Below, piece by piece: positions 1 to 4,672 of a stretch of DNA of 5,699 nt. The notes below the pieces were generated by a model. That model was given only the letters and a program-made list of their open reading frames with translations, had not been told where the DNA came from and did not search any database. This stretch comes from an uncultured Porphyromonadaceae bacterium (lineage in GTDB: Bacteria > Bacteroidota > Bacteroidia > Bacteroidales > Muribaculaceae), in assembly GCA_947174225.1 (NCBI GenBank), contig CAMWIF010000194.1, positions 1 through 5,699 on the forward strand. Direction: 5' to 3'. The translations under genes and the position numbers were made by a program. Within the stretch, counting starts at the first letter, position 1. Each line of letters begins with the position of its first letter.

Positions 1-118
1 CCACAAGACCTTTCTCACGGTCGATGCCGGAGACGTTGCCCCATGTGAAGATCACAAGCCCGTGGGCTACGAGTTCGAGGTTGGCTTTACAAACCTCCTC
101 TTTAAGTTTTTCAAGCAT
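1..118 (-). CDS. araD: L-ribulose-5-phosphate 4-epimerase, N-terminal fragment (runs off window)
   Basis: Only the first 39 codons are present. The gene starts at the ATG at 118 and runs off the left edge. The translation begins MLEKLKEEV and continues with HGLVIFTWGNVSGIDREKGL, which closely matches the start of class II aldolase-family AraD proteins. The GNVS motif places Asn at residue 28, the same place as the substrate-phosphate-binding Asn of E. coli AraD as I recall it. The enzyme interconverts L-ribulose 5-phosphate and D-xylulose 5-phosphate in the cytoplasm, the final step of bacterial L-arabinose (and L-ribulose) catabolism, and uses a divalent metal. The gene lies 17 bp after the araR stop with no hairpin between, so the two are almost certainly co-transcribed. 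The metal-binding histidines and the C-terminus lie outside the window and cannot be checked. A fuculose-phosphate-type aldolase is a less likely alternative, because the WGNVSGIDRE stretch is characteristic of AraD. Confidence 0.9.
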   Translation of the reverse strand, partial: MLEKLKEEVCKANLELVAHGLVIFTWGNVSGIDREKGLV

Positions 119-135
119 ACTAATTTTGTTGTTAA

Positions 136-792
136 TCAATTGTTAATGTATCGGTATAACCTTGCCCCCCGCTTGGAGGTGGATTTGTCGATAAGTCCGG
201 TAAGTTCGATGAAGGGGTTGTCGGAGATACTTTTCCGGAAGTTGCGTTTGTCGAGTTCCTTGCCGGTGACGCTTTCCACGAGCGTTTGCAGCTGTGTAAG
301 AGTGAAAAACTCCGGCAAAAGATTGAAGGCAAACGATCCGGTAAGAATCTTGCGACGCATGACATCGAGAGCGCGGTCAATCATCTCCTGATGGTCGAAT
401 CCGAGAGGGGGCAGGGCATCCACAGCCACCCATGTGGCATTGTGCTGGCTCACCGCCTCCTGGTCTACGTCGGCAAGGTTGAGAAGTGCGAAATAAGCCA
501 CTGAAATCACTCTTGCTCCCGGGTCGCGGTCAATCTCACCGAAAGCGCCGAGCTGACGGATGAACACGTTGTCAAGACCGGTCAGCTCACCGAGCACTCT
601 TTTCGCAGCCACGTCAACACTTTCGTCGTCGTTGACAAAGCCGCCTATAAGCGACCACTTGCCCATTTCAGGCTCGAAATTCCTTTTCACAAGCAAAAGG
701 TGGAGCTTGCCGTGAATCACCGCGAAGATGATGCAGTCTACAGCCACATAAAATTTGCTGAGATGGGAATAATGGTTAATAGGGGATGTCAT
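136..792 (-). CDS. araR: Nudix-related transcriptional regulator of L-arabinose utilisation (AraR type)
   Basis: A 218-residue protein with an N-terminal Nudix-fold domain (about residues 12-150) and a C-terminal winged-helix DNA-binding domain (about 153-218, containing FNLLPEFFTLTQLQ and KRNFRKSI). This is the layout of the NrtR/AraR family. The Nudix box has Gly51, Glu57, Arg65, Glu69 and Gly72, but the REXXEE core reads RVLGEL, so two metal-binding glutamates are replaced (Val66, Leu70). This predicts loss of hydrolase activity and a sensor role. Bacteroides AraR is known as an arabinose-responsive repressor of this type. I chose the ATG at 792 (MTSPINHYSHLSKFYVAVDC) because family members begin shortly before FYVAVDCIIF. 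The longer reading frame starts at a TTG at 843 that lies inside a perfect hairpin. The gene is 64 bp after the symporter and 17 bp before araD, so the regulator sits within its presumed target operon, suggesting autoregulation. Another sugar-responsive NrtR-like regulator is possible, but the araD neighbour favours AraR. Confidence 0.9.
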   Translation of the reverse strand: MTSPINHYSHLSKFYVAVDCIIFAVIHGKLHLLLVKRNFEPEMGKWSLIGGFVNDDESVDVAAKRVLGELTGLDNVFIRQLGAFGEIDRDPGARVISVAYFALLNLADVDQEAVSQHNATWVAVDALPPLGFDHQEMIDRALDVMRRKILTGSFAFNLLPEFFTLTQLQTLVESVTGKELDKRNFRKSISDNPFIELTGLIDKSTSKRGARLYRYINN

Positions 793-804
793 ATGTAAAA
801 TTAT

Positions 805-847
805 AGGGTTGCCGGAATTATGGTGAATATACCTTTCCGGCAACCCT
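805..847 (-). terminator. Perfect 13-bp stem-loop between symporter and araR (terminator or attenuator)
   Basis: Arms 805-817 and 835-847 are exact reverse complements over 13 bp (AGGGTTGCCGGAA and TTCCGGCAACCCT), with a 17-nt loop that can add a short GGT/ACC helix. In the transcript the hairpin begins 9 nt after the symporter stop and is followed by AUAAUUUUACAU, a weak U-rich tract. It ends 12 nt before the araR start codon. This is consistent with a leaky intrinsic terminator that lowers araR-araD expression, or with a structure affecting mRNA 3'-end stability or araR translation. Complete termination is unlikely because araR and araD have no obvious promoter of their own in the short gap. 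The structure is seen directly; its function is inferred. Confidence 0.65.
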
Positions 848-856
848 TAAGACTGA

Positions 857-2542
857 TTACCAGAAATAGATGTAGAATGCTGCGGTGATACCAAGGATAA
901 TGATGGAGTTGATAATATCCCAGGCGTCCCAGCTCTGGCGAGTGGCGAGACGCTGCTCGGGAGTGGAGGTGCCGAATACGAGACCTTGGATCTTCTTCTC
1001 ATCGGGAGCCTTGGTGAAGAGGCTGACTACGAATACAACGGCAATACAGAAGAGGAGCATTGCACCGCAGAAGTAGAGCCAGTTAGAATCATAGAAAAGA
1101 TACTTGAACCAAGTGGGGTCGGTAGCCGGATTTTCCTGATTGCTAAACCAGATTTTAGCAGAGAGACGGGTGCAGCCGATAAGAAGGCCTGCGATAAGAC
1201 CCCACATACCACCCTGTGCAGTGGCACGTTTCCACACAATACCGACAAGGAAGGCTGCTGCGATACCCGGAGCAAGCACCGACTGAACATCCTGGAGATA
1301 GAGATAGAGCACGTCACCTACAGAACGCATAACAGGAATCCAGAGGATACCGAGAACTACGATCACAACAGTAGCTGCCTGACCAATGTTGACGAGCTTC
1401 TTAGGAGGCGTGTTAGGTTTGAAACGCTGGTAGAAGTCGATGGTGAAGAGGGCTGCTGAAGAGTTGAAGAGAGAAGCGAGAGATGACATAAGGGCTGCGA
1501 GGATACCGCAGACGATAAGACCCTTAACACCGGCGGGGAGAAGTTTGGCTACAAGAGTCGGGAATGCTGCGTCGGAGTTGGGGTTACCTTCCGGAGTAAG
1601 GGGGAGGAAGTCACCGAGCTGCTGATGGAGCGCGAAGGCGATCATACCGGGGATGAGGAACAGGAATACGGGGAGGAGCTTGAGGTAAGCACCGAAGATA
1701 GTACCACGACGAGATTCCTTCTCATTCTTACCGGAGAGCACACGCTGAACAATGAACTGGTCGGTACACCAGTACCAGAAACCGATTACGGCAGAGCCGA
1801 TAAGTGCGCCGAGCCAGGGATACTGTGCGTCGTCGTTGCTGCGGATGAGGTTGACCATAGAGTCGCCTGCCTCATTCACTTTCACAGCAGAGCAGATTTC
1901 CATCATCTTGTCCCAGCCACCGAGTTCCTTAAGACCGAGCACGAGGATTATGAGTGAGCCGAGAAGAAGGATAGGAGTCTGGAGCACAGAGGTGTAGAGC
2001 ACGGATTTCATACCGCCGATGATAGTGTAGATAGCGGTGATGACTACGAGACCGATAGCGGCAATCCAGAAGAAGTCGATGCCCCAGAGGGTGTCGATGC
2101 CGAATACCTGCTGGAATACGAGACCGCCGGCGTAAACCGTAACGGCAACCTTAGTAAGCACGTAGCTGATAAGGGAGATCACGGAGAGAATCGTACGGGA
2201 GGTGGAGTTGTAACGACGCTCAAGGAACTCCGGCATAGTGATTACCATGGAACGGGTGTAGAAGGGTACGAATACCCAGCCGAGGATAAGGATCATCCAT
2301 CCTTGGATCTCCCAGTGAGCCATTGCCATACCGCTCGAAGCGCCTGAGCCTGCGAGACCGATAAGGTGTTCAGAACCGATGTTTGATGCGAAGATCGAAG
2401 CACCGATAGCAATCCAGGTGGCGTCTTTACCACCCAAGAAGTAGTCGCCGGCGTTGTCTTGCTTCTGCTTCATCACCCACCAGATGATGGCACAGAGCGC
2501 GATGACGAATAGACCAACGACAATCCAGTCTAATGTCTGCAT
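857..2542 (-). CDS. Sodium/solute symporter (SSS family, SGLT-like), probable arabinose importer
   Basis: A 561-residue inner-membrane protein with about 14 hydrophobic segments, beginning at residue 6 and ending at the extreme C-terminus (about 541-560). It matches the sodium/glucose cotransporter group of the SSS family in length (vSGLT is about 540). SGLT hallmarks are visible: ASNIGSEHLIGLAGSG near residues 52-67, TMPEFLERRY at 102-111, IYTIIGGMKSVLYT at 171-184, WYWCTDQFIVQR at 256-267 and ALMSSLASLFNSSAALFTIDFY at 350-371. Ser353-Ser354 correspond to the paired serines of the Na+ site. His59 and Glu78 sit at positions that contact sugar in SGLT proteins; the His resembles animal SGLTs rather than the Gln of vSGLT. 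It should couple inward Na+ flow to sugar uptake. The substrate is not readable from sequence; arabinose is inferred from the araR-araD neighbours, but galactose, glucose or xylose transport cannot be excluded. The ATG at 2542 is the first in frame and begins just before the first membrane helix. An AT-rich leader without Shine-Dalgarno precedes it. Confidence 0.92.
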   Translation of the reverse strand: MQTLDWIVVGLFVIALCAIIWWVMKQKQDNAGDYFLGGKDATWIAIGASIFASNIGSEHLIGLAGSGASSGMAMAHWEIQGWMILILGWVFVPFYTRSMVITMPEFLERRYNSTSRTILSVISLISYVLTKVAVTVYAGGLVFQQVFGIDTLWGIDFFWIAAIGLVVITAIYTIIGGMKSVLYTSVLQTPILLLGSLIILVLGLKELGGWDKMMEICSAVKVNEAGDSMVNLIRSNDDAQYPWLGALIGSAVIGFWYWCTDQFIVQRVLSGKNEKESRRGTIFGAYLKLLPVFLFLIPGMIAFALHQQLGDFLPLTPEGNPNSDAAFPTLVAKLLPAGVKGLIVCGILAALMSSLASLFNSSAALFTIDFYQRFKPNTPPKKLVNIGQAATVVIVVLGILWIPVMRSVGDVLYLYLQDVQSVLAPGIAAAFLVGIVWKRATAQGGMWGLIAGLLIGCTRLSAKIWFSNQENPATDPTWFKYLFYDSNWLYFCGAMLLFCIAVVFVVSLFTKAPDEKKIQGLVFGTSTPEQRLATRQSWDAWDIINSIIILGITAAFYIYFW

Positions 2543-2588
2543 AAAGTTAGGTTTTTATAGATTTGAGTTTATGGTGATCTAAGGGTAA

Positions 2589-2628
2589 GGCCACGCCCCG
2601 GAGTCGGAAGTGTCTCCGGGACGGGACC
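2589..2628 (-). other. Long intercistronic RNA hairpin between galM-like gene and symporter
   Basis: Read as minus-strand RNA, 2628-2614 pairs with 2603-2589. There is a 7-bp perfect core (CCCGGAG with CTCCGGG), then a U-G wobble, two GC pairs, one C-U mismatch, a GC pair, another wobble and two more GC pairs. This gives 15 positions with one mismatch and a 10-nt loop. It starts 14 nt after the mutarotase stop. No U-tract follows, and the downstream gene must be transcribed, so a classical terminator is unlikely. A processing or mRNA-stability element that sets unequal expression of the two genes fits better. The two wobbles are pairs only in the minus-strand RNA, which supports an RNA rather than a DNA role. 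Confidence 0.55.
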
Positions 2629-2642
2629 AACTTAATTTCGGG

Positions 2643-3809
2643 TTATTGTTTCACTGAGAATTTGTAGATGCAATGAGAGTTGTAGGTATCGCCCGGGTTG
2701 AGACGTACAGAGGGCCATTGCGGCTTGTTGGGAGCATCGGGATAGTGTTGGGTCTCAAGGCAGATACCTGCGTGCTGGTTGTAGGCGATTCCGTTCTTGC
2801 CGGTCACTGAGCCGTCGAGGAAGTTGCCGGAGTAGATCTGTACGCCCGGCTCGTTGGTGTATACGTCAAGCACGATGCCTGTGGCGGGGCTATAAAGTTC
2901 GGCAGCCTTCACAGCGATGTCGCCGTTGGTGTCGAGCACGAAGTTGTGGTCATAGCCGTTGCCGTTCTTCATCTGAGGATTAGAGAAAGCTTTGATGCTG
3001 TCGCCTACCACGCGGGGCTGACGGAAATCGAAAGCCGTTCCCTCAACGGGTGCGTAGGTGCCATCGGTCATATAAGTAGCGTCGATGGGAGTAATCTTCG
3101 AAGCGTTGACCATCAGCTCATTGTTGGTGACGGGCTGTGTGGGGTCTCCGTTGAGGTTGAAATAGGAGTGGTTGGTGAGATTTACGATAGTGGGCTTATC
3201 AGTTGTTGCTGCGTAGGCAATGTCGATTGAGTTGTCGGGAAGGAGAGTATAAGTTACCTGGGCAGTCATATTGCCGGGATAGCCGTTGTCGCCGTCAGGG
3301 GAATTGAGGGTGAGCACCACTGTGGAGTCGTTGGGCTGAGAAGCCTGGTAAACGCGATATTGCCATCCGAGGTTGCCAAGCTCGCCGCCGCCGTGGAGTG
3401 AGTGCTTGCCGTTGTTGAGGGGCAGTTGATACTCTGTGCCATCGAGAGAGAATTTGCCTTCGTTGATACGGTTGGCGAAGCGGCCTATGGATGCACCGAA
3501 GTCAGAAAGATTATTTTCGGGGAAGTAAGCCTGCACGCTGTCGAAACCGAGCACCACGTCGGTGAGATTGCCATTCTTGTCGGGCACCATCATCGACACG
3601 AGGCGACCGCCGAAGTTGGTGATGCAAGCCTCAGCGCCGTTGGCGTTGACAAGGGTGTAGAGAGCTGTAGAGTCGCCCTTGTATTCAGCTTTGAACTTCT
3701 GGGGATCAAGACCCGATTTAGTCAACTGAGGAGATGTAGCCTGGTGGCTTCCACAAGCCGCGAAGAGGAGAAGAGCTCCGAAACCGGCTGCGAGTTTGAT
3801 CTGTTTCAT
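2643..3809 (-). CDS. galM: Aldose 1-epimerase (galactose mutarotase family), predicted lipoprotein
   Basis: A 388-residue protein. Residues 1-19 form a lipoprotein signal peptide: MKQIK basic start, hydrophobic LAAGFGALLLFAA, then Cys19. The lipobox FAAC has Phe rather than Leu at -3, which is tolerated but not canonical. The residues after Cys (GSHQATSPQ) lack the acidic run associated with surface export in Bacteroidetes, so a periplasm-facing lipoprotein is likeliest. The rest is the galactose mutarotase fold. Visible motifs are GRFANRI (109-115), SLHGG with His139, NHSYFNL with His214, GYDHNF with Asp287 and LETQHYPDAPN with Glu352. These align with the catalytic His/His, sugar-binding Asp and catalytic Glu of GalM, so it should be active. 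It interconverts alpha and beta anomers of aldoses such as galactose, glucose or arabinose, presumably supplying the anomer favoured by the adjacent symporter. It is the first gene of the operon, behind a probable promoter near 3904, and is separated from the symporter by 100 bp containing a hairpin. The ATG at 3809 is chosen because the signal peptide begins there. Confidence 0.93.
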   Translation of the reverse strand: MKQIKLAAGFGALLLFAACGSHQATSPQLTKSGLDPQKFKAEYKGDSTALYTLVNANGAEACITNFGGRLVSMMVPDKNGNLTDVVLGFDSVQAYFPENNLSDFGASIGRFANRINEGKFSLDGTEYQLPLNNGKHSLHGGGELGNLGWQYRVYQASQPNDSTVVLTLNSPDGDNGYPGNMTAQVTYTLLPDNSIDIAYAATTDKPTIVNLTNHSYFNLNGDPTQPVTNNELMVNASKITPIDATYMTDGTYAPVEGTAFDFRQPRVVGDSIKAFSNPQMKNGNGYDHNFVLDTNGDIAVKAAELYSPATGIVLDVYTNEPGVQIYSGNFLDGSVTGKNGIAYNQHAGICLETQHYPDAPNKPQWPSVRLNPGDTYNSHCIYKFSVKQ

Positions 3810-3871
3810 GATCTAAGTTTTTAGATATGTTTTAGTTTATAATCCTGATTTTGATTCGGTATTTAGATTTT

Positions 3872-3900
3872 GGTGTAAAATTAACACCCTATATTAGGGT
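3872..3900. promoter_or_regulatory. Two overlapping palindromes in the galM leader, candidate repressor operator
   Basis: The plus strand reads GGTGTAAAATTAACACC at 3872-3888, with 7 of 8 symmetric pairs matching around a central base. ACCCTATATTAGGGT follows at 3886-3900, with 6 of 7 pairs matching. They share ACC. The right palindrome begins 3 bp downstream of the candidate -7 element, where the transcript should start, and the left one lies in the early leader. This is a classic place for a repressor such as AraR to block initiation. The alternative is RNA folding: the two arms could form mutually exclusive small hairpins in the leader. I cannot recall the AraR consensus well enough to assign either palindrome to it. 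Confidence 0.45.
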
Positions 3901-3903
3901 CTG

Positions 3904-3911
3904 CAAATATA
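3904..3911 (-). promoter_or_regulatory. Candidate Bacteroidetes -7 element of the galM-symporter-araR-araD operon promoter
   Basis: The minus strand reads TATATTTG, a full match to the TAnnTTTG -7 consensus of the primary Bacteroidetes sigma factor. It lies 94 bp upstream of the galM start, in the AT-rich intergenic region left of the acetyltransferase terminator. Initiation would be expected around 3895-3900. The -33 TTTG partner is poor: a minus-strand TTG lies only 13 bp upstream (3925-3927), and a TTTTTG lies about 29 bp upstream (3941-3946), neither at the usual spacing of about 19-21 bp. The promoter may therefore be weak or activator-assisted, or the element may be fortuitous. Confidence 0.45.
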
Positions 3912-3914
3912 TTT

Positions 3915-3932
3915 ATATGTTCTACAACATAT
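3915..3932. promoter_or_regulatory. Perfect 7-bp-arm palindrome immediately upstream of the -7 element
   Basis: ATATGTT at 3915-3921 and AACATAT at 3926-3932 are exact reverse complements separated by CTAC, giving an 18-bp operator-like site. It lies 4 bp upstream of the candidate -7 element, in the region that should hold the -33/-7 spacer, so a bound regulator would contact or exclude RNA polymerase. It is a plausible AraR site or a site for another regulator. The AT-rich background makes chance palindromes more likely, so only the position raises confidence. Confidence 0.4.
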
Positions 3933-3979
3933 TTCTTAGGCAAAAATTCCCAAAAGAGCATTTGTGTGCCATATAGACC

Positions 3980-4010
3980 AAAAATAAGTGTATTTTCTAC
4001 ACTTATTTTT
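3980..4010 (-). terminator. AT-rich intrinsic terminator downstream of the acetyltransferase gene
   Basis: Arms 3980-3992 (AAAAATAAGTGTA) and 3998-4010 (TACACTTATTTTT) are exact reverse complements over 13 bp with a 5-nt loop. Read in the minus-strand transcript, the 3' arm ends in UUAUUUUU, giving the stem plus U-tract of an intrinsic terminator, about 9 nt after the stop codon at 4020. The A-run on the other side makes it symmetric, so it could also stop antisense transcription. It separates the mdh-acetyltransferase unit from the arabinose operon. Confidence 0.7.
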
Positions 4011-4019
4011 ACTCAAATT

Positions 4020-4598
4020 CTAACACAATTGCAGGTGATTCATATCGTGCCCGGCAAATGGACGTTGACCACGGTCAATGAAGCCGACACGGTCATAAAG
4101 GCGGCGGGCGCGGTCATTGTCAATGTCGCAGAGAAGCCCAAGTGGTTTTCCGGCAGCGTCGGCTTTGAGCTTCGCGTCGCGTATCAGTGCTTCGCCGATG
4201 CCCTGACCACGATATTCAGGGAGGGTCATAAGTGTGTCGAGATAAAATTCGTCGGGTTCCGTCTCTCCCGGTACTGCTTCAATCTCTTCCGGTGTCATAC
4301 CCCAACCGAAAGTTTTGTTGGCTTCGGCAAAGAAGGGACGGCGAAGTCTTTTCAGGTCGGCTCCGTCGTAGCTTACGCATACGCCTATCGGGTTGCCCTC
4401 ATCATTACGGGCTACACGTGAGTTGAGATAGGAATACTGTGAGTCGGTACGTGCGGCAAGACGGGCAAAAAGGTCGTGAACGTCTTGGGGTGTGTTGTGG
4501 TCGCCGGCAAGGTGGTCGGTAAGTTCGGGTCCGATGGCTGCGATTATCGCATCTGCGATGAGCGAGGCATCATCGGGGGTTGCTGTCGTGATTGTCAT
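4020..4598 (-). CDS. GNAT-family N-acetyltransferase, substrate unknown
   Basis: A 192-residue cytoplasmic protein of the GCN5-related N-acetyltransferase superfamily, which transfers acetyl from acetyl-CoA to an amine. The acetyl-CoA pyrophosphate-binding motif A is clear: FYLDTLMTLPEYRGQGIGEALI at residues 118-139, with Arg130-Gly131-Gln132-Gly133-Ile134-Gly135. Motif B follows as Asn161, Ala164, Tyr168 and Gly172-Phe173 (ARRLYDRVGF), typical of the superfamily. The N-terminal half (1-110), including an acidic insertion near GMTPEEIEAVPGETEPDE, would shape the acceptor site and is not diagnostic, so I propose no substrate. I chose the ATG at 4598 (MTITTATPDDA) because GNAT domains typically begin with such a strand. 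The frame stays open to a TTG at 4658, but that start would place a strong hairpin (4618-4652) inside the coding region. The gene lies 74 bp after mdh in the same direction and is followed by a terminator. Confidence 0.88.
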   Translation of the reverse strand: MTITTATPDDASLIADAIIAAIGPELTDHLAGDHNTPQDVHDLFARLAARTDSQYSYLNSRVARNDEGNPIGVCVSYDGADLKRLRRPFFAEANKTFGWGMTPEEIEAVPGETEPDEFYLDTLMTLPEYRGQGIGEALIRDAKLKADAAGKPLGLLCDIDNDRARRLYDRVGFIDRGQRPFAGHDMNHLQLC

Positions 4599-4617
4599 AA
4601 TATAATAAGGATAAAGA

Positions 4618-4652
4618 TGCAGGTCGGGAAGCCATTCGACTTCCGACCTGCA
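4618..4652 (-). terminator. Stem-loop after malate dehydrogenase, probable terminator or attenuator
   Basis: Positions 4643-4652 pair with 4618-4627 (10 bp, core GCAGGTCGG with CCGACCTGC). After a single bulged base at 4628, three more pairs (4629-4631 with 4640-4642) extend the stem, leaving an 8-nt loop. In the transcript the hairpin begins 20 nt after the mdh stop. It is followed by AUCUUUAUCCUUAUUAUAUU, which is U-rich but interrupted. This suggests an intrinsic terminator of moderate strength that may let some transcription pass into the acetyltransferase, whose start lies 19 nt further on. Confidence 0.6.
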
Positions 4653-4672
4653 AAACAATTAGTGTTGATAAA

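Noticed and set aside
1..118. araD as a truncated pseudogene
   Set aside because: The frame is intact to the first base of the window. The truncation is the window edge, not a lesion.
793..843. Upstream extension of araR to a TTG at 843
   Set aside because: The added 17 residues are encoded by a perfect inverted repeat, the start would be a rare TTG, and the family begins near FYVAVDCIIF. The ATG at 792 fits better.
986..1957. Plus-strand open frames of 60-160 codons opposite the symporter
   Set aside because: They lie antisense to a clear membrane transporter, resemble no family, are rich in charged residues mirrored from the opposite codons, and have no leader or promoter.
2558..2565. TAGATTTG on the plus strand matches the TAnnTTTG promoter element
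   Set aside because: It would drive transcription antisense into the mutarotase gene, where no plus-strand gene exists. A match is expected by chance in AT-rich leader sequence.
3402..3824. 140-codon plus-strand open frame opposite the galM-like gene
   Set aside because: It mirrors a well-supported lipoprotein mutarotase gene and shows no recognisable domain or start signal.
3810..4019. Possible small gene or RNA in the 210-bp intergenic region
   Set aside because: No sizeable intergenic reading frame with a credible start is seen. The region is accounted for by a terminator, palindromes, a promoter element and a leader.
4599..4658. Upstream extension of the acetyltransferase to a TTG at 4658
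   Set aside because: The added 20 residues cover the hairpin at 4618-4652 and precede a normal GNAT N-terminus. The ATG at 4598 is preferred.
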